From Candidatus Zixiibacteriota bacterium (GTDB lineage: Bacteria > JAAXHH01): DNA of 33,215 nucleotides. Location: positions 1 through 33,215 of the forward strand of contig VGJU01000016.1 of assembly GCA_016867335.1 (NCBI GenBank), written 5' to 3'. Numbering within the stretch: position 1 is the stretch's first letter; each line of letters begins with the position of its first letter. Below, piece after piece: positions 1 through 8,526 of this stretch. The notes below the pieces were generated by a model that saw nothing but the letters and a program-made list of their open reading frames with translations, was not told the DNA's origin and did no database searches. A program made the position numbers and the translations under genes.

Positions 1-451
1 GCGGGGTGATTACAAAAGGTATACCGCATCTGCGTGCCGTTTCACAAGACAGATGACTCAAGTATTCGGTTCCCACCAGCACGTTGTGTATAAGGTCGAT
101 TTGGTGTGTGCGTACGTAGCGCTCCAGATGTCCGGCAAACAGGGAAGCGTAAAGCCGGTAGCCGAGGGGTTTGGTCGTCGGATAATGGTACAACCGCGCC
201 GCCGGAGCCAGCAGAACCCGGGCCGCACGACCGACCCCCAAGAAGTGAACCCGTACGGGGCCGTCCTCAAAGACATCTGTCCGAACCGCTCCGGTGGTAC
301 AGGCCCGAATCGGGTCCACCCGCTGGCGATCGGTGTGCGCGACGACCGAAACGCTATGACGTCCGGAAAGCGCGTGCGCTATCTGTCGAACGTGAATTTC
401 AGCGCCTCCGATAGCCGGATGACAGCGCGTGATTGTATATAGGATATTCAT
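1..451 (-). CDS. Glycosyltransferase family 4, N-terminal part (cut by left edge)
   Basis: An ATG at 451-449 opens a frame that stays open for 150 codons to the left edge, so the C-terminal part lies outside the window. The protein starts MNILYTITRCHPAIGGAEIHV; the glycine pair followed by Ala-Glu (GGAE, residues 16-19) after a short first beta strand is the N-terminal acceptor-side signature of GT-B fold family 4 glycosyltransferases. A Rossmann-like alternation of hydrophobic strands follows, with LIHNVLVGTEYLSHL and then a GIPFVITP strand, as usual for the family. It is a cytoplasmic or membrane-associated sugar transferase using a nucleotide-sugar donor; donor and acceptor cannot be read from this part. 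The start lies 6 bp after the stop of the preceding gene, so it is the most distal visible member of the operon. The catalytic EX7E half is not visible. Confidence 0.85.
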   Translation of the reverse strand, partial: MNILYTITRCHPAIGGAEIHVRQIAHALSGRHSVSVVAHTDRQRVDPIRACTTGAVRTDVFEDGPVRVHFLGVGRAARVLLAPAARLYHYPTTKPLGYRLYASLFAGHLERYVRTHQIDLIHNVLVGTEYLSHLSCETARRCGIPFVITP

Positions 452-457
452 GGCAGG

Positions 458-2047
458 TCACGGCATAAGATCGATCCGGTATATCTCGATATGGCTTGCC
501 GGATCGAAAAAGACTTGAGAAAAGCGCTCTGGAAATTTTTCCAACACCGGTCGCTGATACAGCTCTTCGAGTCCCCTCCGCTCGTTGGACACCCGGCGAG
601 GTTCGATTACGAAATACTGCGCCCCGGTGGTCGACAGGTAGTTCATTACCTGCTGAGGATCGTGAGACATGAGCGGGGCGATCGTTTTTCGACCGGTATA
701 CAGAAACAACCCTAAATGATCAAAGCCGACGACAAGGCTGTTGGGCGGTGTTTCGTTTTTAATCCACCCATAAGCAAGCGCGTAAGGATCGTTTGTTCCG
801 TTGGTCCACCAGCCTTTTGCAAGACTATCGGGCGCTCTAAGCAGACACGCCACAAGCATCAGACTTAGGAAGGCATAAGACAAACCGATGCGGGGAAGCC
901 GAAGGGATATCCGCGAAAAGGTGTAGGAGATGCCCGTATAGAGATAATACAACAGAAGGGGGGTGACGGGTGCCATGTATTTCCATTGGATTCGATTATG
1001 CCAAAGTAGGAGCATGGCAAAATAAGCGAACATATAGAGTTCGGGCATTCGAAGACCGGAACGAATCCGTCTCCAGAATCCGACGACGAGCAGACCGGAC
1101 AGACACAGTCGTCCGACGACGAGAACGGGGTACATCTCTGCCCCCTGAAAGCCTTCCACGACTCTTTGGCTACCCAGTAACGGAAACAAATGATTGGGTA
1201 TGGTCTCCGAAAGATACGAGACTGCATTCGATACCATTCGGGCGATCAGTCCTTCCGGTCCGATGCGTCCCATTTCGGGATTTTCCAGATCGGCGAGCCA
1301 AAATTGTCCTCTGTATTCGGGCGTTCCTACCAACACGCTTTTGAACAGCCACGGAGAGGCGAGGATCAGAAATCCTGCGATCGCCCACGCGGCGGCGTAC
1401 CAACGCCGCCGAAGCGCCAACGTGGCAACGACCGCCATGACAAGTCCTATGCCGACGCTGCGAAACAGATAGGCCCCGGTCATCATGACGACTGCACCCA
1501 AAAGCGTGTTGCGGTGGACGTTGGATTGTCCGTTGGGCAGGGCGCGGTCGAAAAAGAGAAACGTAGCCATGGTAAAGGCGGCATATCCCATCTCCGCGAT
1601 GACCGCACCTGCAAAGCGGACGGTTTCCGGGTTGAACGCTATGAGCGCCGTCATCAGCAGGGCGGCGCTCGGTTCGAAATGCCGGCGAAGCCACAGCCAC
1701 GACAGATAGACAAAACACAACGCAAAAACGGTCGATACCAGTTGCAACGGAATGGCGTTGGTCGGAGGATCGGGAAAGAGCCACAACACGGGCACGAGAA
1801 ACAGCGAGTGCCCCGGTGGAAACTGGGTAGCAAGTGGAGCGTCGGGGTCGCTGATCATGCGAAGGCCTTGGCCGGTCGCCATGGACTTGGCGGCTACGAG
1901 GTGAATGCCGTCGTCTATGCTGTGGCCGGTACTGGGAGACAGACTGCCCGTGTAGAGGATGGCGGCGCACAGCAGCATGAGTGAAACGGGCCATGCGGAA
2001 TGGTAGAACGACGACGGAGCGTGTCCGTCCGATAGGGTTTTAGACAT
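458..2047 (-). CDS. Polytopic membrane glycosyltransferase, GT39/PMT (ArnT-like) family
   Basis: A 529-residue integral membrane protein with about ten hydrophobic segments, the first at residues 20-36. Right after it comes an acidic pair (D45-D46 in SIDDGIHLVAAKS), the position of the conserved Asp-Glu in the first periplasmic loop of PMT/ArnT-type GT-C glycosyltransferases. The C-terminal 110 residues form a soluble domain, as usual for the family. Such enzymes move a sugar from a polyprenyl-phosphate donor to a glycan, lipid or protein on the periplasmic side of the inner membrane. Its ATG overlaps the end of the upstream GT2 gene by 8 bp, so the two are probably translationally coupled. 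A DPM1-like GT2 two genes upstream (3010-3726) could supply the donor (inference). The second residue of the acidic pair is Asp rather than Glu, so the exact subfamily is uncertain. Confidence 0.82.
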   Translation of the reverse strand: MSKTLSDGHAPSSFYHSAWPVSLMLLCAAILYTGSLSPSTGHSIDDGIHLVAAKSMATGQGLRMISDPDAPLATQFPPGHSLFLVPVLWLFPDPPTNAIPLQLVSTVFALCFVYLSWLWLRRHFEPSAALLMTALIAFNPETVRFAGAVIAEMGYAAFTMATFLFFDRALPNGQSNVHRNTLLGAVVMMTGAYLFRSVGIGLVMAVVATLALRRRWYAAAWAIAGFLILASPWLFKSVLVGTPEYRGQFWLADLENPEMGRIGPEGLIARMVSNAVSYLSETIPNHLFPLLGSQRVVEGFQGAEMYPVLVVGRLCLSGLLVVGFWRRIRSGLRMPELYMFAYFAMLLLWHNRIQWKYMAPVTPLLLYYLYTGISYTFSRISLRLPRIGLSYAFLSLMLVACLLRAPDSLAKGWWTNGTNDPYALAYGWIKNETPPNSLVVGFDHLGLFLYTGRKTIAPLMSHDPQQVMNYLSTTGAQYFVIEPRRVSNERRGLEELYQRPVLEKFPERFSQVFFDPASHIEIYRIDLMP

Positions 2048-2948
2048 AAGAACGATTTTTTTTGATCACCCCGAAATACAGAGCCAGCATCCGGGGCGCA
2101 AGACACAACAACCAGACGCGCTGTAAGGCAAGACCGGCCAGCGCATTGACAAACTCGACCGGACGCCGTCCGGACATGCGAAGACTTGATGCGATCTGAC
2201 CGGGAAGATACCGAAGTCCTATGGAAATAAAGATGACGTGCAGAGGGTTGTGTTTTTTGGTTTGCAGATATCTCTGGGGATGGTTGCGATAGAGCAGGAT
2301 CTCGACACCATAGGTCTCCGGATGCCGGACAAATTTCAGAAAGGAACGCGGAACCGGGGGGTGCAGGATCACCATTTTTTCGTTAAACACCATACGGCCC
2401 CGTTGCATCATACGCCAGGCCAGATCGACGTCTTCGTTGCCATAGAAAAAACGGGTATCGAACCCCCCCAGTTCGGTTAACGCTTGCCGACGATAGGCCA
2501 CGTTGCAACTGGCGTAACACTCGCCGTTTCCTTCTACATAGTGGGTAAACGGGGTTCTTAGTTCATGCTGGGTGACGGTTTTTCCTTCCATACCAAGCAC
2601 ATCGGGTTGTTCTTTGAAGCATCGGAGGATATGCCGAACCCAGTCGGGTGCGGCGATACAGTCGTCGTCGGTAAAGGCGATGCAATCGGTTGTCGCTACG
2701 GCCAGACCGGTGTTGCGTGCGGCAGCCGGCCCTTGGTTTTTTTGTACCATCCATCGAAAATTCGTATGGGTACAGCAGAAGGCTTCCAAATACTCGTGCG
2801 TATGATCCGTAGAACCGTCGCTCACGACCAACACTTCGAAATGGTCCGGGGCAACGTCCTGATCGGCCAGCGATTCGAGCAGACGCGCCAGAAAAGCGGG
2901 ACGGTTGTATGTGGGAATAACGACGCACAGAGCGGGAAGGGATGGCAT
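2040..2948 (-). CDS. Glycosyltransferase family 2 (GT-A)
   Basis: A 302-residue GT2 enzyme. The nucleotide-binding strand VVIPTYNRP is at residues 9-17, VVSDGSTD at 41-48, and the metal-binding DXD region reads TDDD at 93-96, followed by a GNEDVDLAWR motif near 170-179 that carries the catalytic-base-type Glu-Asp. No convincing membrane segment is seen, although the C-terminal 60 residues are hydrophobic enough for peripheral membrane contact. It should act in the cytoplasm, adding one sugar from a nucleotide sugar to the growing lipid-linked oligosaccharide. The ATG at 2948 is chosen because it directly precedes the first family motif and lies 61 bp after the previous gene; a GGGAT about 7 bases upstream is only a weak ribosome-binding site. 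Sugar specificity cannot be told from sequence alone. Confidence 0.88.
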   Translation of the reverse strand: MPSLPALCVVIPTYNRPAFLARLLESLADQDVAPDHFEVLVVSDGSTDHTHEYLEAFCCTHTNFRWMVQKNQGPAAARNTGLAVATTDCIAFTDDDCIAAPDWVRHILRCFKEQPDVLGMEGKTVTQHELRTPFTHYVEGNGECYASCNVAYRRQALTELGGFDTRFFYGNEDVDLAWRMMQRGRMVFNEKMVILHPPVPRSFLKFVRHPETYGVEILLYRNHPQRYLQTKKHNPLHVIFISIGLRYLPGQIASSLRMSGRRPVEFVNALAGLALQRVWLLCLAPRMLALYFGVIKKNRSYV

Positions 2949-3009
2949 GCCGATTATCCCGTAAGAAGGAAACCTTTTGCGTAATTTGCATCAAAACGCC
3001 GCACAAGGA

Positions 3010-3726
3010 TTACCATAGCGTTCGCAACCGGTGTGCCCAGATCATGAAAATCATCATGAGACCCAATCTGAACGCTTTGATTTTGCTTCCGGTAACCGAC
3101 GAGCGGCCTACACGTTTACGGTAGTTTACGGGGATTTCCACCAGACGAAGACGGTTGGTGATGGCAAGCAGTGTCATTTCCAGACCGAAATGCGAGGTGC
3201 CTACGGTAAATTGATTTTCGAGCCGCCGAAGGCTGTCCCGGTGGATAAGTCGCATGGTACAGCCCACATCGGTAAGCAGGGTGGTGTTGAACAGAAATTC
3301 CACCATTTTGGCTACGGCCCAGTTGCCCCACTTGAGAAACCATCCCATATTGGCCCCTGCCCAGATAAACTCGCGGCTGGTTCTCGTGCCGAGCACGTAT
3401 TCGAAATCGTCGGCATAAGCCAGCAGTTTGATGACGTCTCCGCCGGAAAACGTACCGTCCGGCTCCGAAACGATAATAAAATCGCTGGCAGGGTCCGCTT
3501 CCTGAAACCCGCGCCGTATGGCATTTCCGTATCCCTGTCGGGTTTCGAACACCTGTCTTGCCCGCGTACGGGCCACTTCTTCCGCCGTGCCTTCCGCCGC
3601 GTTGTTGTTGATCACCACGACTTCGTCCACATAGCCGTTGGCAAAAAAATCTTCGATAGCCTGATAAATCGAGTCTTTTTCGTTATACGTGGGAAAGATG
3701 ACTGAAATACGTTTTCCGTTCCACAT
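3010..3726 (-). CDS. DPM1/DpsG-like family 2 glycosyltransferase (polyprenyl-phosphate type)
   Basis: A 238-residue GT2 enzyme whose layout resembles dolichol-phosphate mannose or glucose synthases: FPTYNEKDSI at residues 11-20, VINNN at 38-42, and the metal-site motif EPDGTF at 88-93, where Glu-Pro-Asp replaces a classic DXD. After that come an R-T-S-R stretch and a region with aromatic and small residues (around 117-135) that can lie on the membrane, then DVGCTMRL, typical of this subfamily. The short length and lack of a C-terminal transmembrane pair fit the DPM1 type rather than the GtrB type. Expected reaction: transfer of a sugar from a nucleotide sugar to polyprenyl phosphate, giving a donor for periplasmic GT-C enzymes. 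It sits two genes before the GT39-like protein at 458-2047. The 22 bases before the ATG hold no Shine-Dalgarno motif. Confidence 0.85.
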   Translation of the reverse strand: MWNGKRISVIFPTYNEKDSIYQAIEDFFANGYVDEVVVINNNAAEGTAEEVARTRARQVFETRQGYGNAIRRGFQEADPASDFIIVSEPDGTFSGGDVIKLLAYADDFEYVLGTRTSREFIWAGANMGWFLKWGNWAVAKMVEFLFNTTLLTDVGCTMRLIHRDSLRRLENQFTVGTSHFGLEMTLLAITNRLRLVEIPVNYRKRVGRSSVTGSKIKAFRLGLMMIFMIWAHRLRTLW

Positions 3727-3790
3727 AGGAGGCGCGAGGAGGATAAGAGGACGGTTTTTAAAACCCGCCCGGCGTGGTATGGGTGTGCGA

Positions 3791-4771
3791 CTAGAGTGTC
3801 AGGTCGGTCTGTCGACGAATTTTTTCCCAGTGCTCGCGCATCCAAGCGAGCGTTCGCTCCAGCCCTTTTTCGAGCGGAGTTTCAGCCTTGTATTCGAGCA
3901 AGGTCTGCGCTTTCCGGATCGCCGGTTGTCGGTGGGTGACATGGTCCCATGCGCGACGTCCGGCCAGTGTGATCCCGGCGTCGTTGCCGGTCAGCCGATT
4001 GACCTGCTCAGCCAGTCCGAGAATGCTTACCGGTCTTCCTGCGGCGAGATTGAACTCTGCGCCCGATATTTCGTCGTGTTCGGCAGCCAGCAGGGTTCCG
4101 TTAACGATATCGGCAACATAGCAGAAATCTCGTGTTTCATCCCCGTTTCCGGTAACGACCAAGGGGTTGCCGAGCAGGGCGGTGTACAGAAAGTTCGGGA
4201 TGACGTTTCGGTATCTGCCCGGACGCTCTTTGGGCCCATAGCAGTTGAAATAGCGAAGGCTTACCGTGGACAGCCCGTGAAACGAAGTAAAAAAACGAGT
4301 ATAGTGTTCCCCCAGCAGCTTTGTCATGGCATAGGGCGTGCCGGGATCGAACACGTTGGCAGACTCGTCCATCTGGCCGTCGCAGTTGCCGTATACGCAG
4401 GAAGAGGAGGCATAGACAAAGCGCCGTACCCCGGACCGACGACAGCGTTCGAGTATTTTCAGAATACCCAGCCCGTTGGTCAACAAATCGCGTTCCGGAT
4501 GGTCTACCGAGTTTTTGTTGGCAAAATTCGCGGCCAGATGAAACACCACGTCAAAAGACCGGGTAAATATCTCGTCGAGCGGAGCGTCTTGCGCAATGTC
4601 CGCCTCAAAAAACCGTTCGTCGGGTATGTCGGGTACGTTGTCTCGATAACCCGAACTCAGGTTGTCGACGATCCATACCTGACAGCCCCGAGCGGACAGC
4701 GCATCGACAAGCTGGCTTCCGATCATGCCGGCACCACCGGTCACAAGGACGTTTGCACGATTAATGTTCAT
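3791..4771 (-). CDS. NAD-dependent sugar epimerase/dehydratase, GalE-like SDR
   Basis: A 326-residue extended short-chain dehydrogenase. The Rossmann motif GGAGMIG is at residues 12-18, the adenine-side acidic residue D36 is in VDNLSSG, HLAA is at 78-81, the catalytic Ser is within ASSSCVYG (121-128) and the YXXXK pair is Y147-K151 (YAMTK). NCYGP follows near 186. Extended SDRs of this form interconvert nucleotide sugars, most often UDP-Glc/UDP-Gal or UDP-GlcNAc/UDP-GalNAc 4-epimerisation; some are decarboxylases or dehydratases. Length is normal for the family. The gene overlaps the stop of the GT2 gene upstream by 11 bp (TAA at 4763-4761 inside the first codons). GalE proper is a little longer, and the substrate cannot be fixed here, so I give no symbol. 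Confidence 0.88.
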   Translation of the reverse strand: MNINRANVLVTGGAGMIGSQLVDALSARGCQVWIVDNLSSGYRDNVPDIPDERFFEADIAQDAPLDEIFTRSFDVVFHLAANFANKNSVDHPERDLLTNGLGILKILERCRRSGVRRFVYASSSCVYGNCDGQMDESANVFDPGTPYAMTKLLGEHYTRFFTSFHGLSTVSLRYFNCYGPKERPGRYRNVIPNFLYTALLGNPLVVTGNGDETRDFCYVADIVNGTLLAAEHDEISGAEFNLAAGRPVSILGLAEQVNRLTGNDAGITLAGRRAWDHVTHRQPAIRKAQTLLEYKAETPLEKGLERTLAWMREHWEKIRRQTDLTL

Positions 4772-5504
4772 GGGCCGTCCGCGCGGTAAGACGCTTGACG
4801 CGAATCAACAGCCTCGCGTATTCCACCAGCGTTTTGAAAATTTTCATCTTACTGTCCCCCGCTTTTAGATCGTATCGGAGAAAAAGCGGCACTTGCACAA
4901 TTTTCGGTTTCAGCGGTTCCAGTTTGAGCAACAGTTCCAGAATCGCCGCAAACCCCCGTGCTTCGAGAAACGGCGTATAGCGGCGTATCGCCTGCTGGAG
5001 AAGCCCGATTCGATACAACCGATAAAAACTGGTATAGTCTTTGATGCCAATGGGAAACAGCGCCATAAAGGTCCATCGGGCGCCATGACTCAGCAGACTG
5101 CGATGCCAGGGTACACCCGCTTGACCGCCTCCGGGTACGAAACGCGAGGCGATGACCATATCCGCACCCGAAGCGGTAGCTTCCAGCATGGATAGAATCA
5201 AATCCGGATTCTGCGTGTTGTCCGCATCCATGGTAACGACCATGTCTTCCGGCCCGTAATGCGCGCAGGCATATTGAATGCCGGTGGAGATAGCCTGTCC
5301 CGCCCCCCGGTTTACTTCGTGCGTCACCAAGGTAACCGGCCATTGCGCCGCCAACGCGGAGACGATGGGACCGGTCCCGTCCCGGCTCCCGTCGTCCACC
5401 ACGACGACATGGTGGTCGGTCTGCGCCAGTGACTTGCCGATACGTTCGATCAGCTCGCCTATGCCCTCCGCCTCGTTGTATGCGGGGAGTACGACAACAA
5501 CCAC
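4761..5504 (-). CDS. DPM1-like family 2 glycosyltransferase
   Basis: A GT2 enzyme with LPAYNEAEG at residues 6-14, VVDDGSRDG at 35-43, and a full metal-binding motif MDADNTQ at 92-98, as in dolichyl/polyprenyl-phosphate mannosyltransferases. I place the start at the GTG at 5504-5502, giving 247 residues. An AGAAAGGG ribosome-binding site lies 8 bases upstream (5513-5520), and family members begin directly at this strand. An in-frame ATG at 5609 would need 88 bp of overlap with the gene before it and a 35-residue head unlike the family. The C-terminal third (RFVPGGG, then an aromatic helix and the FYRLYR motif) matches DPM1-type enzymes. Probable product: a polyprenyl-phosphate sugar used by the adjacent GT39-like protein at 5522-7333; that pairing is inferred from adjacency. 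Confidence 0.87.
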   Translation of the reverse strand: MVVVVLPAYNEAEGIGELIERIGKSLAQTDHHVVVVDDGSRDGTGPIVSALAAQWPVTLVTHEVNRGAGQAISTGIQYACAHYGPEDMVVTMDADNTQNPDLILSMLEATASGADMVIASRFVPGGGQAGVPWHRSLLSHGARWTFMALFPIGIKDYTSFYRLYRIGLLQQAIRRYTPFLEARGFAAILELLLKLEPLKPKIVQVPLFLRYDLKAGDSKMKIFKTLVEYARLLIRVKRLTARTAHEH

Positions 5505-5521
5505 CGGAACGACCCTTTCTC

Positions 5522-7333
5522 TTATCGGATAAGCTGGTACACGGCGATGCGCGACGAGTCGGCCGGCTGCCGGAAATGATGAAACCAGAGTTCGGGGCGG
5601 TTGTCCCACAGCGCATTCGGGTAGGGCAGGTCGATCTTTCGGTACGAGGTTTCCAACAAAGTACGGACCTCCGGCGATGGCGCAACATGATAGCCCGGAT
5701 GCAACACAACCCAGTCGGGACGTATACTCGAGTCGCTCAGAAGATGCTCTGGAAGCAAAGCCATCGGTGTATAAAACATGAGAGGAACGGACCCGTAGTC
5801 GATGATGACCGTATCGTCTGGCGTTCCGTACCGGTTCAGATAGGTGGAAACGCCTTCTATCACCCCTTCGTAGGGGTGCGTCAATTCATGGAAATACTCC
5901 AGCGGATACGAACGAAACCGAGCCAGTTTTTCTACAGCTTCGTCGATCACCACCATACGATGAAACCATGCACCCTTCGGGGGCAGCAGGCGGTTTATGC
6001 CGGTCCGGACCGCCCACGGCGATTCGCTTAGAAAGACACCCGCTTCGTACGCCGAAAAAGGCAACATGCGTAACGCTGCCGCCGGAAGCGCATTAAAAAT
6101 ACTGGTTCCCCATGCCAGCGCAAGACAAACGACGGCAAAACGGGGAAATCGCCCGAAAAGTCGGTAAAAACACAACACGACACCCACAATGACCAACGGA
6201 GCCAAACCGGACATGTAACGTATTTCGTCCGAAGGGCTTAGCAGAGCCAGTGTGAGAATTACGCCGGCGGGCAGCATCCATACGAGGTGTAGAGGCGGGT
6301 GTTCAACAGGGCGACAGACCCTCCGAATACCCTGTCCAAGCGCGGCCAAGAAACAGGCAGCGGTCAGATAAGGAAAAAAAGGGAGATTGATTGTGGCTCC
6401 CGCCATGACAACGCCTCCTGCTAAGCAAACCCATCGCCAAAACCGTTCCGTACGGTCGAAGGCCAACCATCTGACTATCGACAACACCAGGGGAGCGGTA
6501 AAATTTTCGAAAAGACGCGCGCTCAACGTCCCCAGATAGGTTCCTACCTTCTGAAGACTGAACCATGCATAGCCGTGTGTCCAGAATTTTGCATACAGCA
6601 CCCAGGGGACCGTTCCGGCCAGAAAAACCGCTCCTGTCCATGCGACGGTAGTCCATGGGATATGTCGGCGGTACACCGTAAGCCAGTGTATCCCAAGTCC
6701 GATCAGGGTGCCAGCACATACTACGTAGTGGCTATGAAAAAGGGCGATCGCCGCGAGGGTAAAATAAATACCGGCATAACGCCGCTTTTCACCGAGACCC
6801 AGATAAGCCCACACCAGCAAAAGGGTGGCGAGGATAACCAGGGCGTAGTATCGGGATTGCCGGAAATACAGCAAAAAGGGAATGCTGAGGGTAAGCAGCC
6901 ACGGCGCGAGCGCCTGAACCCGAAAATCCGGTGTGAGACGACGCACGACCGCCGGATAAAGCCCGATGGCGGCAAGTCCGCAGAGTACGAAAGGTAGCCG
7001 CGCGGTAAACGTATCGACACCAAACACCAGAAAAGAGGCCGCGCATACATAATACTGAAGCCACGGCAACACCACTTCGGCGTACGCTTCGTTGTGAAGC
7101 GTCGGATAATAGGCCATCAGATTCCGCCCGTCAAACATGCGGGGATAGCCGTAGGTAAGGATGTTCTTGCCAAGTACCGCCGTCTCTGCCTCATCCATCC
7201 ACAGATAGGTTTCATCCAGGTTGGGAAAAAGCAGAAGCGCGCCGACGAGCATCAGCAAAACCGTCCGAAACCGTTCGTAAGGGGGTGCCCCCGCAAGCAT
7301 CGCCATGATAGAGCCAACCCGTGCGGTGTTCAT
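5522..7333 (-). CDS. Polytopic GT39/PMT-like membrane glycosyltransferase
   Basis: A 603-residue integral membrane protein. Its first hydrophobic helix (residues 24-37) is followed by WMDEAETAVLGKNI, with D47-E48 in the position of the catalytic/metal acidic pair of GT39 (PMT/ArnT) GT-C enzymes. About a dozen hydrophobic segments follow, including RQSRYY after the fifth or sixth, a motif common in this family, and then a soluble C-terminal domain of about 130 residues. The start chosen is the ATG at 7333, which shares the sequence ATGA with the stop of the upstream gene; a further upstream start at 7390 would only add overlap. Expected role: transfer of a sugar from a polyprenyl-phosphate carrier to an acceptor on the periplasmic face. 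The gene directly downstream is a DPM1-like enzyme that could make that donor. Confidence 0.85.
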   Translation of the reverse strand: MNTARVGSIMAMLAGAPPYERFRTVLLMLVGALLLFPNLDETYLWMDEAETAVLGKNILTYGYPRMFDGRNLMAYYPTLHNEAYAEVVLPWLQYYVCAASFLVFGVDTFTARLPFVLCGLAAIGLYPAVVRRLTPDFRVQALAPWLLTLSIPFLLYFRQSRYYALVILATLLLVWAYLGLGEKRRYAGIYFTLAAIALFHSHYVVCAGTLIGLGIHWLTVYRRHIPWTTVAWTGAVFLAGTVPWVLYAKFWTHGYAWFSLQKVGTYLGTLSARLFENFTAPLVLSIVRWLAFDRTERFWRWVCLAGGVVMAGATINLPFFPYLTAACFLAALGQGIRRVCRPVEHPPLHLVWMLPAGVILTLALLSPSDEIRYMSGLAPLVIVGVVLCFYRLFGRFPRFAVVCLALAWGTSIFNALPAAALRMLPFSAYEAGVFLSESPWAVRTGINRLLPPKGAWFHRMVVIDEAVEKLARFRSYPLEYFHELTHPYEGVIEGVSTYLNRYGTPDDTVIIDYGSVPLMFYTPMALLPEHLLSDSSIRPDWVVLHPGYHVAPSPEVRTLLETSYRKIDLPYPNALWDNRPELWFHHFRQPADSSRIAVYQLIR

Positions 7334-8463
7334 CCCTTTCCCGCTGCTTTCCGATATATTTCCATCGTCCTTTCCGCAGTGTTGGGCCATGAAAACTTTT
7401 TTACATGTTCAAGCCCTTGGCGTATCAGGGTGTTTCGCCAGCCCCCATCGTCCAGTATCCGTTGCATGGCCTCAGTCAACCCTTCGACGTCTTCCGGTTC
7501 GATCAGCACCCCGGCATCCTGGACCACTTCGGGCAGCGAACCGCGCCGAGAGGCGATAACCGGACACCCGCACCGCATCGCCTCGACTACGGGCAGACCA
7601 AACCCCTCGTAGAGCGAGGGAAAGACAAACAAAGCCGCCCGGTTGTACAGCGCTACCAGTTCGGGGCTTTCGTTTTGCAATCCGCTGATAAACCGTACCC
7701 GGTCTTCTTTTCCTGCTCCGGAAAGACGGTCGGTCAGCGAAGCCGGATAGGTCTCTCTACGCCCGACAAGCGCCAGATGCACCGACCGAGGAAGACGGTT
7801 CCATGCTTCGACAAGCAGTTCTATGTTTTTGTGTACGTTGTAGTTGCCCACGTAGAGGACAAACGGGTCGAGCAGGTTGTATGGGCGCAGGAGGTTTTCG
7901 GCGACCGAGGGTTCCATGATGTGAAAATGTTCCCCCGGCGCCATGGGGATGACGTCGATACGCTCCGGAGGGATGTCCGCATATCGCGCCATGTCCTGCC
8001 GCGTGTTGTTCGATACGGCGATCAGACCCGCAGCCTTTCGTAATGCCTTGATCTGCCAACCGAATGCGCGTGCGTCCGCGATAAAACGAAAATGCGGTAT
8101 GATAAACGGATGAAGATCCTGTACCGTGACGACCACGGGGCAGGGTTGGACAAGGGGGACACCGAGTTCCCAGACCTGTGTAAGCGCGCCGGTGGCGTGA
8201 AACACGTCGAGACGGCTCCGCCACATATCTATCGGCAACAGCGTCTGTTCCCAGAAGGCAATATGCGAAGAGGGCGGACGACGGATACGTACGGTATCGA
8301 AAATCTCGAAGCCGGGCACTGGGACGCCGTCGAGCGCAAAATACCGCCACTCGTCCGTGTTTTCCAGTTGCATTAAATGACGAACAAGATGATAGGTGTA
8401 GGTTCCGATCCCCGCTCCTCGATGGGCTGTCTGGAGCGGGCGTAGATCAACGCCGATACGCAT
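7330..8463 (-). CDS. Glycosyltransferase family 4 (GT-B)
   Basis: A 377-residue GT4 enzyme from the ATG at 8463, where the protein begins MRIGVDLRPLQ, the usual start of this subgroup; an ATG 39 bases upstream is possible but adds 13 residues unlike the family. GAGIGTYTYHL (residues 16-26) is the glycine-rich acceptor-side loop. The C-terminal half holds YVGNYNVHKN, LVGRRE, and the donor-binding EX7E motif in LYEGFGLPVVEAMRCG, followed by PVIASRRGSLPEV, all typical of mannosyl-, rhamnosyl- or glucosyltransferases using nucleotide sugars. It acts at the cytoplasmic face. Its TGA overlaps the ATG of the following GT39-like gene by 4 bp. No good Shine-Dalgarno precedes either start. The sugar transferred is not determined. 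Confidence 0.9.
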   Translation of the reverse strand: MRIGVDLRPLQTAHRGAGIGTYTYHLVRHLMQLENTDEWRYFALDGVPVPGFEIFDTVRIRRPPSSHIAFWEQTLLPIDMWRSRLDVFHATGALTQVWELGVPLVQPCPVVVTVQDLHPFIIPHFRFIADARAFGWQIKALRKAAGLIAVSNNTRQDMARYADIPPERIDVIPMAPGEHFHIMEPSVAENLLRPYNLLDPFVLYVGNYNVHKNIELLVEAWNRLPRSVHLALVGRRETYPASLTDRLSGAGKEDRVRFISGLQNESPELVALYNRAALFVFPSLYEGFGLPVVEAMRCGCPVIASRRGSLPEVVQDAGVLIEPEDVEGLTEAMQRILDDGGWRNTLIRQGLEHVKKFSWPNTAERTMEIYRKAAGKG

Positions 8464-8526
8464 GAGGAAACCAAAAAACGAGGTTATACACAATGCCTCC
8501 ATCCAGTAAGAAAAGCCGATTGAACA

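Noticed and set aside
1190-1984. A 264-codon plus-strand frame
   Set aside because: Antisense shadow of the GT39-like gene; the composition is Arg/Gln/Gly-rich without motifs.
3724-3743. CCTCCTCGCGCCTCCT on the minus strand before the DPM1-like gene, resembling the anti-Shine-Dalgarno of 16S rRNA
   Set aside because: A chance pyrimidine-rich leader; nothing else of an rRNA is present and it cannot act as a ribosome-binding site in that orientation.
3753-3765. Palindrome GGTTTT-T-AAAACC considered as a terminator between two genes
   Set aside because: The stem is short and AT-rich with no room for a loop, and no T-run follows in the direction of transcription.
3689-4789. A 366-codon open frame on the plus strand with an AGGAGG-like sequence nearby (3728-3742)
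   Set aside because: It is antisense to the GalE-like gene, starts inside another gene and shows no family features. The purine-rich sequence lies after its ATG, not before it.
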